The notes under the pieces were generated by a model. That model saw nothing but the letters and a program-made list of their open reading frames with translations, searched no databases and was not told where the DNA came from. A stretch of 64,000 nt of DNA from Nissolia schottii (lineage: Eukaryota; Streptophyta; Magnoliopsida; Fabales; Fabaceae): contig QANU01098899.1 of NCBI GenBank assembly GCA_003254905.1, positions 124,001-188,000 on the forward strand. The letters are read 5' to 3'. The position numbers were made by a program, and so were the translations under genes. Shown piece by piece: positions 15,863 through 26,634 of the stretch. How positions within the stretch are numbered: position 1 is the stretch's first letter; each line of letters opens with the position of its first letter.

Positions 15863-17806
15863 ATGGCGGATCTAGAGAATCTGCTTTTGGAAGCTGCGGG
15901 GAGAACTGGGAGAAACCGACACTCTATTCTGTCTTCTAGAAGAGGAGGTGATGGTGCGTCTTCGGATGGTGAGAGTGACTCTAGGGAGGATGATTCAGAT
16001 AACGAGCTTAATTATCATGGCAGAAAGCCCTCTGGATCACAAGTTCCTCATAAGAAGAGATTAGATTCAACTGAAAGAGATGAAGATGGGGGAAGTCAGG
16101 AAGGAGGGGATGATGATCTTGATGGCCGTTCTGACAACGAGGATGACAGCAGTGATGAATCAATTATTGGCGATGATCTTTATAAGAATGAAGATGACAA
16201 AAGGAAGCTTTCTGAGATGACTGAACTTGAAAGAGAGATGATATTGTCTGATAGGGCGACCAAGAAGGATGAGAAAAATTTATTGGGGAAGATAGTGTCG
16301 AAGCGTGATAAGGGAAAGACAAGTGTACCTGGAAAACAGACTCCTCCTCTTCCGTCATCTCGTGTGCGTTCATCAGCCAGATCTGCTGACCGGTCAGCTG
16401 CCAAGGATGATGCATTAAATGAATTGCGCGCAAAGCGTGCGAAGCAACAAGATTCAGAAGCACACCGCAGGATGACTGAGGCATCTGGAAGTTCAGGGCC
16501 TGGGCAGTTCGTACCAAAGTCCAGACCTTTCACTTCAACAAGCTTTAGTAGCTCTAGTGACAGTGAAAGTAGGTCCCATAGTGATGATGAAGGAATTGAC
16601 AGTGATGATGACAGAGCATTATCTGGATTCGAGAGGCCTTCATTTGAGGATATAAAAGAAATCACCATTCGCCGGTCAAAACTTGCAAAATGGTTTATGG
16701 AGCCATTCTTTGAGGAGTTAATTGTTGGTTGCTTTGTGAGAGTTGGCATTGGAAGATCAAAGACTGGGGATATCTACAGGCTGTGCAGGGTGAAAAATGT
16801 TGATGCCGCAGATCCTGATAAGCAGTATAAATTAGAGAATAGAACCACATACAAGTACTTGAATCTTGTTTGGGGAAATGAAACTTCTGCTGCAAGGTGG
16901 CAAATGGCTATGGTTAGTGACTCTCCTCCACTCGAGGAGGAGTTTAAACAGTGGGTTAAGGAAGTAGAGCGAAGTGGTGGCCGGATGCCAATCAAACGAA
17001 ATGTGTTAGATAAAAAACTAGCCTTGCAAAAGATCAACACATATGTTTACTCTGCTGCTACTGTAAAGCAGATGTTACAAGAGAAAAAATCTGCCTCATC
17101 AAGGCCACTAAATATTGCGGCTGAGAAGGATCGCCTGAGGACAGAGTTGGAAAAAGCACAAATTAAGCATAATGAAGCTGAAGTGGAGAGGATCAAGTCA
17201 CGACTGCAAGAATTGGAGGCATCCAGGAAAACTCAGGTGAAGGATGCCAAGGCCTTGAAGCTTGCCGAGATGAACAGAAAGAACAGGTTTGAGAACTTCA
17301 AAAATGCTTCTGGTTTGAAGCGGGGAAATAAAGACTTGAAAGCAGGGGAGGCAGGTTATGATCCATTTTCTAGGAGATGGACTAGATCAAGGAACTACTA
17401 TGCTGCAAAACCCGATGAAGAAGAGGCTGCTGATGGAAATAACACTGCCGGCGGTGAAGTTGCCATTCCGGGAAGCAATGGCTCGGATGTAAAAGAGAAT
17501 GGGGAGGCTGGTGTGGTGGCTACCGCTGTGGCCTTGGAAGCTGCTGCTGGTGCTGGGAAGTTAGTGGACACAAGTGCGCCGGTCGACCAAGGGACAGAGT
17601 CAAATATGCTGCACAATTTCGAGCTGCCAATATCATTAGCAGTATTTCAAAGGTTTGGGGGATCCCAGGGGACTGACGCAGCATTTATGGCCAAAAAACA
17701 AAGGGTAGAAGCAACTGTTGGATTCCGAGTCCCCGAAAACGATGGCAGGAGGCACGCGCTGACATTAACAGTTAGCGATTACAAGAGAAGAAGAGGGCTT
17801 CTGTGA
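15863..17806 (+). CDS. VIP5: RTF1 homolog, Paf1 complex subunit (VIP5-like)
   Basis: This is an RTF1-family subunit of the Paf1 transcription elongation complex, acting in the nucleus with RNA polymerase II and linked to H2B ubiquitination and H3K4/K36 methylation. In Arabidopsis the homolog VIP5 is required for FLC expression. The coding sequence is one uninterrupted exon of 647 aa, close to the remembered Arabidopsis length. Residues 1-130 are acidic and serine-rich. A Plus3 domain spans about 255-370, including KEITIRRSKLAKWFMEPFFE, GCFVRVGIGRSKTGDIYRLC and TYKYLNLVWGNE. A charged coiled coil follows at about 419-457 (DRLRTELEKAQIKHNEAEVE). The C-terminus ends KRRRGLL. The 5' UTR appears to contain an intron at 15,481-15,827 (GTAAGT donor, TATGCAG acceptor), which places the start ATG shortly after the acceptor. 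Confidence 0.94.
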   Translation: MADLENLLLEAAGRTGRNRHSILSSRRGGDGASSDGESDSREDDSDNELNYHGRKPSGSQVPHKKRLDSTERDEDGGSQEGGDDDLDGRSDNEDDSSDESIIGDDLYKNEDDKRKLSEMTELEREMILSDRATKKDEKNLLGKIVSKRDKGKTSVPGKQTPPLPSSRVRSSARSADRSAAKDDALNELRAKRAKQQDSEAHRRMTEASGSSGPGQFVPKSRPFTSTSFSSSSDSESRSHSDDEGIDSDDDRALSGFERPSFEDIKEITIRRSKLAKWFMEPFFEELIVGCFVRVGIGRSKTGDIYRLCRVKNVDAADPDKQYKLENRTTYKYLNLVWGNETSAARWQMAMVSDSPPLEEEFKQWVKEVERSGGRMPIKRNVLDKKLALQKINTYVYSAATVKQMLQEKKSASSRPLNIAAEKDRLRTELEKAQIKHNEAEVERIKSRLQELEASRKTQVKDAKALKLAEMNRKNRFENFKNASGLKRGNKDLKAGEAGYDPFSRRWTRSRNYYAAKPDEEEAADGNNTAGGEVAIPGSNGSDVKENGEAGVVATAVALEAAAGAGKLVDTSAPVDQGTESNMLHNFELPISLAVFQRFGGSQGTDAAFMAKKQRVEATVGFRVPENDGRRHALTLTVSDYKRRRGLL

Positions 17807-20800
17807 AATTTGCTCTTACCCTGGAATCGTGCTAGTTGATCACTTGATTATCTGTAGTATTGTTTAGCTAAATATCTTTGACTCTTTTCAAGTGATCAAT
17901 GTGTTTTCTTCATGGAGAATTGACACATCCAAGTTAACTATGGCTTTAGGTTTTAACTAGAGGATTAGAAGAGAGAGCCGGATAGTTGCACATAACTTAT
18001 GGTTTCATGCCCATGCCAATGCCAATGCCAATGTTATTATTAAAAGTTAATTATCTTGTTGCAGAGTCTGTGTTTGCTTCAAGCGACTCCATATTTAAGA
18101 ATGGATTTGTTCATTTGAATTTTTCACATGATCTTGTCATTCCGACATGACCTTTAATTTTTCTCTTGTTTATTTATGTATAAATTTCACTTTCTCAATT
18201 AATAATAAAAGATCACATAATAAGATCGTGTGAGAAATTTACATGAGACCGTCCATTCTCATATTTAATATCTTTGATACATTTTCAGTACTCTTACAGT
18301 GTAGCTCAAGCATGTTTTCTGGCATAAACATGTTTTTAATATGGTTTTAAGGAGATGTTCATTTGATTTAGTCGTCCATTTTACTTTTCACTCAAAGGAT
18401 TGAACAGACAATGACCGACAAGTAACAATGAATAGAATTAGGTGGAGTTTTGACTCAGTCTTAACCTTACTGTCAATTTATTAAATAAAACTAATGATTT
18501 TATGTTTATATAAAATAACAATAATATGTGCGGAGTGCGGGTATGGTTAGAGCAAGTTAATGTGAACTCTAATCCTATCATAACATTTTGGATAATTATC
18601 CATACGGATGATTATCTATAGTAAAGTGAGTTTTTATTTTACCCAATAGATTGATTCAGGACAAGTATTTGTGTGTACAATACAATATTGTCATCTCCAT
18701 TTGTGGTTAAGATGCCTGTTTTAATGGTAATAGATCCTCTTCATTTAATGATTTGTTGTCAGTTGTTAACTTATTATCAAATGTGATATTTTATTATGTG
18801 ATAAAATTTAAACATTGTGTAAACAACAAAGAAATGGACGATAAAAGATAACGTTTAATCACCCTTGAAATCAAATTATGTTGGCCACTTCCTGCACGCC
18901 GCAATCGAGGACTTGGGATTGAATTCTATATTTTTGCCTATTGGCAATTTAACACTAAATTATAGTGGATAGACTTCAATTTGAATTTTGTGATAATGTA
19001 ATTATATATTATTAATTTAATTACATACTATTATGAATTGAATTTTAATAGACCATGAATAAAAATATTCCTTACTTAACCTGATTTAACTATACATAAT
19101 CGAATGTTTGTTTAAAATAGGATTAACTTCTTCGTTTAACTTATTCATATTCTTTTAATTTTTATTTATTGTAAAATTCAAAATCTTGTATATTATCATT
19201 CAATTATATCATTATATTAATCATTATTAATTAAGGAAATTACTTTTGATATAATCTTGGTGTAAAGTTCTTTACACTAAAAATCAATCCTATCTAATAT
19301 TTGTCCGACTTTTCAATTAGTTATGGAAAAAATTCAGACTCAAAAGACTAAGATTTATTCGGTAAAAAGTTTTACAATGACAATAAAATTAAAACTAAGG
19401 CAACCATATCAATTAATAACATGTTTTACACGATTTTTCAAATAATTACAAAATAGATCAACATGAAGAGGATTCCTCCGCTTGCATTATAGCCACAAAA
19501 TTGTTAAAAGGTAAGAAATAGCATAAACAAAAACAAGCTAAATGTGTGGTGAACAAGTAGTATGAAAGAAGATGTGTCTTACTCGCAAGAGGGTGTAGAT
19601 TTTTTCACGTGAAAATTGTGTATAATTTTATTAGAGCGGTGATTAGGTGAAAATTTAATTTGATAATTTTTAAATAATTTTTTTTTACATAATTCTTAGA
19701 CAATCTATAAGATTGTGAGATTTTTACATTTATATGAGCAATACTGGTTGTTTAAATATTCAATGTGATAAATACTTTATACTATTTGATTTATTATTTT
19801 TCATAATTTTTATAATTAAATTTATTACATTTTTTTATCGTTTTATGTTCAATCGGAACCATCTAATAATATTTAGATTACTAAAAAAAATATAAATATA
19901 TCATCACTTCTCTCTTAACAAATCATGAGACCTAAATATATTGTTAAAAAGTTGTTAAATTAAATTGTTACCTTTCATTCTATTATTTTTCATTTTATCA
20001 TGTGTATATTTTTATCATTAATTTTTTCTAACTTATTTTTTTAAGGTAGTTTAATTAATAATAGATATGTGCACGTAATAATAAGATGATATAAAAATTA
20101 CAAATAACGTAGTAATTTCTAATTTTTACACCAGAAGATTCATTCCTGCAAATAAATGTTTATTATTCTTTTCAATTTTGATTCATCTTAAAATTTAAGA
20201 ATCTTTTTATCTTATCATATTATGTTATTAAAGAGTTTGACTATAATAAAAACTTTGACTAATATTCAAAAACAAATCTAAATTTTTTTTTTCTGTTGGC
20301 AGTACCCCTCACTCCCCACCAAAGTACTAGTATACAGAAAAACCACAGAGGGATATTTATCCCCCCACCCCCACGAGGTGAAGACCCGATAAATGAAGGA
20401 CAAAAATAGATCAAGTTTTTTTTTTTTTTATCTTTATTACATTTATTTTTTATACTATATAATAATATGTGAACACTTTATTTTTATAAGTAATTTAAAA
20501 ATTACAAATTTATATTCATTTAAAAAAAATGTCCACCTATAATTATATGATTTAAAGAAGGATTATAATGGAGATAAGAGATTTGACTCCAAGTTTTATC
20601 CATAAACGATGCGATTGAAAAAAAACAGCATTGTGATGCTTATGGGGCATGATGTGATGGGTCAGCTCTTAAATTATGGGTACCCCACTGTCTCCCATTT
20701 CCCCATTATTATTACCTTTTGTTTATGAGGATGTGTTTGGAGCATGAATCAAAATAATAATAAAAAATCTGATTGTAAAATTAAAATTATAAAGTTTTTA

Positions 20801-21243
20801 ATACATTAATATATACAAATTTATAAATATTTTATTTTATTTTTTAACGAGCATCTTTTAAATATTAATAGTAAAACCTTACTTAATCCCTATCACAAGA
20901 AACGGATAACATTTCATTCTCAAGAGTTTATTTCTTTGTATTCAGTTAGTCATTGATAAAAAAGTAATTACGGTTATCGATAATGAATATCTTAGATACA
21001 TATATAAAAAAAAATCTTAAGTTTATTTTTATTTTCAATGTCTCTTATAAAAGAATTATCCTCTTCTAGCACAACACTACTCAAGAAAGATTCCTTGTTT
21101 TTCTCTCCAAAAATCCCACACTGCATGTAGCCAAACGACCCACCCACCCCCCAAGCCTAGGAAAAAGGAAGGAAGGGTGAAGACAGCATAACAAAATAAC
21201 TCTGTTCTTCCCAAAAACTCATCCTATTTTCGCTTCCACATCC
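17807..21243. other. Long AT-rich intergenic region (3.4 kb)
   Basis: The first 250 bases are the VIP5 3' UTR. The rest is AT-rich with no supported gene. A short self-complementary stretch near 19,258-19,282 (GTGTAAAGTTCTTTACAC) resembles a piece of a dispersed legume inverted-repeat element. The cupin gene promoter lies in the last few hundred bases. Nothing else is recognisable. Confidence 0.5.
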
Positions 21244-21353
21244 ATGGCTGCAGATTCCAACTCCAACCTTAGAATCATCGTTGAAAGAAACCCTTCACAA
21301 TCACGCCTCGCTGAATTGAACATCAAGTGTTGGCCCAAGTACGCCTTTATTCT

Positions 21354-21385
<32 letters not shown>

Positions 21386-21882
21386 GTTGCACCCTTTTTT
21401 ATTTTTATTTTCTATTCTGTGTGTTTGTGGTAAATATCTCAGCTTTTAAGATGAAAGTCACATGTTCAAATCTTTAAGACTGTATACATCATACTCTCCA
21501 CGAGGAGAGGACAAAGCCTCGTGCGCTGGTCCGCCCTTTTTTCCGTGTATTGTGAATCATAACATGTTAGTTATAACAAGAAGCATATATAAATAAACTA
21601 TTTTATTTGTCTCTTTTTTTATGTGATGGAAAAAATGGAAGATGGGGTTGCTCGCCAGGGAAGTACCAGCTGAAATTTGATGCAGAGGAGACATGCTATT
21701 TGGTGAAAGGGAAGGTGAAGGCATACCCTAAGGGAGAGCCTGATCAGTTTGTGGAGTTTGGAGCAGGGGACCTTGTCACTATCCCTAAGGGTCTCAGTTG
21801 CACTTGGGATGTCTCTGTTGCTGTTGATAAGTACTACAAGTTTGAATCATCGGCTGCTTCTTCTTCTTCTTCTTCATCGTGA
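21244..21882 (+). CDS. Small RmlC-type cupin protein (DUF861/EutQ-like), two exons
   Basis: Exon 1 is 21244-21338 and exon 2 is 21642-21882; joined they give 336 nt, 111 aa. The start MAADSNSNLRIIVERNPSQS leads into WGCSPGKYQLKFDAEETCYL, then VEFGAGDLVTIPKGLSCTWD and VDKYYKF. That is the conserved fold pattern of the plant single-domain cupin_3 family (relatives of At4g10300 and pTAC18). The family has a small beta-barrel fold; its biochemical activity in plants is not established, so I assign no reaction. The C-terminus is a serine run encoded by a TCT microsatellite. The intron carries a CT repeat and a SINE fragment. The acceptor sits in a G-poor AT-rich context but joins in frame with a strongly conserved WP-K-WG junction. 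Confidence 0.88.
21430..21543 (+). mobile_element. Diverged Au-like SINE fragment in the cupin intron
   Basis: The segment contains GTCACATGTTCAAATC (B-box-like), then AGACTGTATACATCATACTC, and a tail with AAGCCTCGTGCGCTGGTCCG ending in a T run. The order and wording match the SINE at 9365-9517, with more divergence. The 5' head is poorly preserved and I found no target duplication. Confidence 0.6.
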
Positions 21883-24800
21883 CCTTAATTGTCTAGTGTT
21901 TGTGTAACTCACTCATAAATTAATGATTAGGTTTTTTAATTAATTACTTCTTTTTTTATTCATCAAATTAATTGTTATTATTTCATTGAAATTCGTTCAT
22001 GGCCTTTTATTATTTATTCTTTTTGTTTGTTTGGTTATGCTTTGTTTGCATTGAATTGAGATGCCCCAGGGAATGGAGAAATTCCTGCGTCGTCTTTAGC
22101 TTCGTATTATATTATTCTGTATTCATATATTAAATGATATTTTAATCTAACATCAAACAAGAATATTTTTTTTCTAGAAATTAAATAGATTGATCTAGTA
22201 ACGGAGGGATTTAAACATCATATTCACCATGAAATTTTCAGAGTCTTATGGAGAGGAAATTTTTGGGAGAGAGAAAGGATGAGTCTAAATATGCTTAGGC
22301 CCTTGATAAATGTTTGAGATTTAATTTAGATTTTTTTAAAAAAATTATTTTAATTCAAACATATTATTAATTACTCGATTTTAATATCTCTTTGTTAGTT
22401 GGACTCTATCATTATAGCCTTTGTTGGTACTAAAATTCTGTTATTTGTTGACATGATTAACAAATTGTCAAATCAACAATGTCATACAAATAAAATAAAC
22501 TTACTCGACTTATAACACAGCTTATACCAAACCCTTAGGGACTAATTTGAGTGTAATAGCAAATTATGGGTTAAAACATGAGAAAAGTAAATTTATTTTA
22601 ATCACATTATATTGTTGATGTGACTCTTTATTAATCACATCAACAATTAACATAATTTCAATAACAAAAATATCAAAATCATGTAATTTGTAATATGTTT
22701 GAATTAAAATAAAAAAATATTTTTTAAAGAACATAAATTTAATCCCAAAAATTTATCTAAAACTCAAAATATATTTAAATCGAAAGGATACTAATTAAAT
22801 AAAGGTAAATTTCATTCTTTTATAACATGTGTATATTATTTATTTTAAAATTTATCTTTAATTTATAATATCGAAATATATTGAGTTGTATTACTGCATT
22901 GAACCAAAAGATAAAATTAAAAAGTTAAAAAAATCAACTTTTATTATAAAAAGATGGAGTATGATGAGTTTGTTTTGGGTCAAAGACAAAGGAGGAGAAA
23001 GCAAATCAGTCAATGCTTGTCCCGTTCAAACCAATCTTCCTTTCGGGTTGAGATCTTTAAATACTACTTTTATTGTTCCTTTGACTGGTCAACCAGTTGG
23101 AAATTTGTTTGTTTGCTTTTTAGTTTTTTTTTTTGGACCTTTTATAATAGAGTGACGATATATCTTTTATAAATTGTTAAGTGATTTAGTTTTCAAATTT
23201 ACTTCAAAAGTCTCGTTTGCTCTTTTATATTAATGATATATAACAATTAAAATTTTATAAAAAAATAAAAAAGACAAATACAGTTAATATTTTTGAAAGT
23301 TTAAGGAGTTTTTTCCGGATACCTCATCTTTTTTAAAGATATTGGTGTTTATTAAAAATCAAAGATTATATTAAATTTCATGTTTTATTTATTTTAAAGT
23401 AAAATTTGTAAAAGAAATAATGACTTCACCTACAAAATGTCTGTCAATAGGAACTTTTTACAAGTTGTTGATAGTAAGCGGTAATATCAGATAAGAAAAT
23501 ATATTAAAAAAAATAGAGTAAAATTGACAAACACAGAGATTAGACTGAGAGTGGGTCAATTTTTTTTTAAAAAAAAAATTGAGTAAGGGTAAAAGCAAAA
23601 AGAATTTGGACACAATAATTTTTTTTTTGGAAATTCCCTATATTATATGTATAAATTATAAAATATGGATCACTCAAGCCACTAGGAATGGTCTAGTGAT
23701 GAGAGGTTTAAGCAATATATATGAAGTATAGGGTTCAAACTTTAATGTCACCATTGTAATTTGATGAATCAAAACAATATGAATCACTCATTTATAAATG
23801 ATATTGACCTAGGTTGTATGAAAAACTCCATTAGATTGTCGTGTTCGCGTATCGGACATGCTGTATACATCGACACTCGTGCCACATGCTTTTTAAATGA
23901 CATTATTTATAATGCTTCATAAAATCATATATTTTAAAAGGGGCCTAGAAAACATGTCATTATAATTGATACTTTGGCATCAATGGTTATGAATAAGAAT
24001 TGTGAATCTTTTCATATTTTTTACATTTACACACTCATACACGTGTGTATGTCATATGTGAATTTTTAAAGTTGGCGTGTTACTATATCCACGTCAGTGC
24101 AACATAGACATTGACATAGTAGTATAGATATAAAAAAAAACACTCAAAAGTTTATTATTATTGTTTTTCTTGGTATATAAAAGTTTAGGTGAGTTCATTT
24201 TTCGTTGTTAACGTGATTATCACTTTAATGAGTATAATTTATAGGTATTTTTATAAACATTTAAAGAGTTTGAGATATACCTAAACACATTTATAATGAA
24301 ATTGATAAAGGATGTGTAGTTGGATAAAGTTAATAAAATTTACTTTTGTGATTATGCATAAAGTGATTTACTTGATGTGTTGAACGAGTAACGATAAAAT
24401 TTAAACCCTCTAAAGTGAGGAACTTAGTCTAAAAACTAAAGTGAAAAATTCAATTTAAAAGATAAAGTAAATGGAGTTTTAACCTTATATTCATAAAATG
24501 AAAAGTAAAATTTATTGAAATTTTTTTAATCAAAGATAAAAAAATCTCTACTTTTTTTGAAAAGTAAACTAGAAGATCCATTTCTAGTAAAGATACCTTG
24601 GTTGGAATGAAATAGAGAGAGGTCAAAGAGTAAATGATGGCATGTGTCTGTCACTTTCTGACTNTACAAGTATATATTTTAACTTCTACTTACTATTTAG
24701 AGATTAAGTGTGTGTGTATATATATATATATATATTAAATAATTTCTCTAGCCGTTAGAAATAAAAAGGTGTGGAATCTATAACTTGGTTTCCTTTTATT

Positions 24801-25640
24801 ATTATTTTTTTTCCCTTTATGGTGGGATTTATATACCACGACATGCAGAAAGTACACGGCTTCTGGATTTAGTAATGAGAGAAAAGGACTTGCACATGGC
24901 CCTTCATAATGCCCACATTCATTTTTGTTTGGCTTTCTGTCTCTATTCTTTTTACTCTATCCCTTTTTCTTTTGCTTTTTTCTTTTAATTTATTATTATT
25001 ATATTTTTCTAATTCGTTCGGTATCATTTGGCCTAATGTAAGCATTTCAGCACCCGTCTGTTTGAACGCTTATATTTAGACATTCGTACACCATTGGTTT
25101 TATACCGCAGAACAAACATTTCAATTTGATGGTTGTCTAGATATATGAGCCAATATGTTGATCAAAAATAGCAAAAAGCCAACAACAAAAGGGAGAAAAA
25201 GCAGCACAAGCTTTTCCTATTGTGGAGGAAAACCTACAACCTTTTTTTTATTGTGTCGTTTACTTAACCCGCCACTACTAGTTGTCTGGTGATAATCTAT
25301 GAAATGCATGTCATGGCACGTCCTTATAAACATTTCTTCATTACTTGTCTATCTATTTAAGGGTTTTATCCACAATTAAAAAAAAATCCTTTTAAAATGT
25401 AACAGAATTTTATGTGCTGGTGTTCACCATGATCAAATAATTAAGATTTGCTAACCTCAACCTCAACCTCAACCAAACTCCTCACACTTGACATGTTGGC
25501 TTGAAAATACCCAATGCCTGGCATCATTATCCTAAAGCTTGAGAATTTCCCCAGGACAAAAGAATCCCTTTTGGGAACCACTGAACTCGTTCCACAGATG
25601 TAAGAAAGGAAGAAGTTGGGGAGAGAGGGAAGGAAAAAAA
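21883..25640. other. AT-rich intergenic region (3.7 kb)
   Basis: I see no supported coding gene. A possible tRNA-like fragment lies at about 23,675-23,760: an A-box-like TGGTCTAGTGATGAG followed by a B-box-like GGGTTCAAAC. It may be an old SINE of another family. A TG/TA microsatellite lies at about 24,708-24,736 and there is one undetermined base at 24,664. Open frames of 60-90 codons here are low-complexity and look random. Confidence 0.5.
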
Positions 25641-25649
25641 ATACAAAAT

Positions 25650-26634
25650 AACAAAGGATTAATGCTAGTACATATATTCATACAAGGATAATACAAAAAT
25701 ATACATTAACATTAGCAGCGAGAGTGAAGTTCCAGCCCTACGTTGCATGTGCTCACTGCTCAGCATTGGATATGGTGTTTAAGTTTGTGTAGGATCATCA
25801 GCAGAGACAGCTGCATGGGGATAACATACATTTCAAAACCTTTTGTGCACATCAGAAGGAGGATAATTCTATCAAGAGTATACCTCTCTAGAGGTTGAGC
25901 TTTAATTGGTTGAGTTGTTTGTTTAAAAATCAAGCTGAGGATCTTAAATCTCAATATATACATCTTATGGTGAGAAAGCTCAACTGCTTGAGAGGTCTAC
26001 CTCTCCATAGAAATATCCTGAAACAGAAATATTTCTGATGCACTATGTATACAGAGAAATTAATCGACTGGTACGAGTTTATAGAGTGAGGAGGTTGGGG
26101 AAGAAAGGCTTACCATGTAAGCCTACAGATAACGGGAAGCAGCCCAGTGAATTCCGTCTCCAATCACATCCAAACCTACAATTAGACAGTCGTAAGGAGG
26201 ATGAATAAATTTAACATCAATTCTTACGATTCAGATTCAAATACATATTAACGCATAGGAGTTGCTATGATAAGAATAAAACCAAATATGCTCGTCACAC
26301 TAACTCATCAGAAAAAGAGATAAGGTTACAAGATATCTTCCTACAGAAACCAAGGGGAAAGAAGTGAGGATCATTATATAGTAAGACTCTCCAATAATTT
26401 TTCCTCAAAGAAAGTAAAGCCGTTTTTGCTAAGAACATTGCACCAGCACCAACAGTTTCGCTGAATGCATCATCAGCATAGCCCATTCCTAATTCTGATC
26501 TGACATTGATTTTTAGTCCTCATCAAATATTTATCTCCATAAAACTCAATTGAAAACAGCGAACCAGGCACTTCAAGCTCGTCAACACTATAAATCCCAA
26601 AAAGAAGAAGCAATATATATAACCTTAACCTTGA
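25650..26634 (-). other. Probable spliced 3' UTR or small unrecognised minus-strand exons
   Basis: Minus-strand splice signals continue beyond the AMBRA1-like stop codon. A 62-nt segment at 26175-26114 is bounded by a good acceptor (TAATTGTAG) and donor (GTAAGCC), and it reads LDVIGDGIHWAASRYL followed by a stop. Upstream, after an acceptor at about 26,500, a frame reads MGYADDAFSETVGAGAMFLA. An AT-rich, polyadenylation-like stretch lies near 25,660. Either the AMBRA1-like transcript has a spliced 3' UTR or a separate small gene sits here. I do not recognise the peptides. Confidence 0.35.

Noticed and set aside
16164-16749. Long antisense open frames (117 and 189 codons) over VIP5
   Set aside because: They are shadows of the acidic, serine-rich VIP5 coding exon; composition mirrors the sense codons and no independent signals are seen.
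23675-23760. Possible tRNA gene or SINE head (A-box-like TGGTCTAGTGATGAG, B-box-like GGGTTCAAAC)
   Set aside because: The segment does not fold into a proper tRNA by eye, has no anticodon arm I can define and no flanking duplication; too weak to call.
23830-24130. Repeated words such as CGACACTCGTG and CACGTCAGTGCAACATAG suggesting an element end
   Set aside because: I could not find matching ends, inverted repeats or a target duplication, so no element can be drawn.
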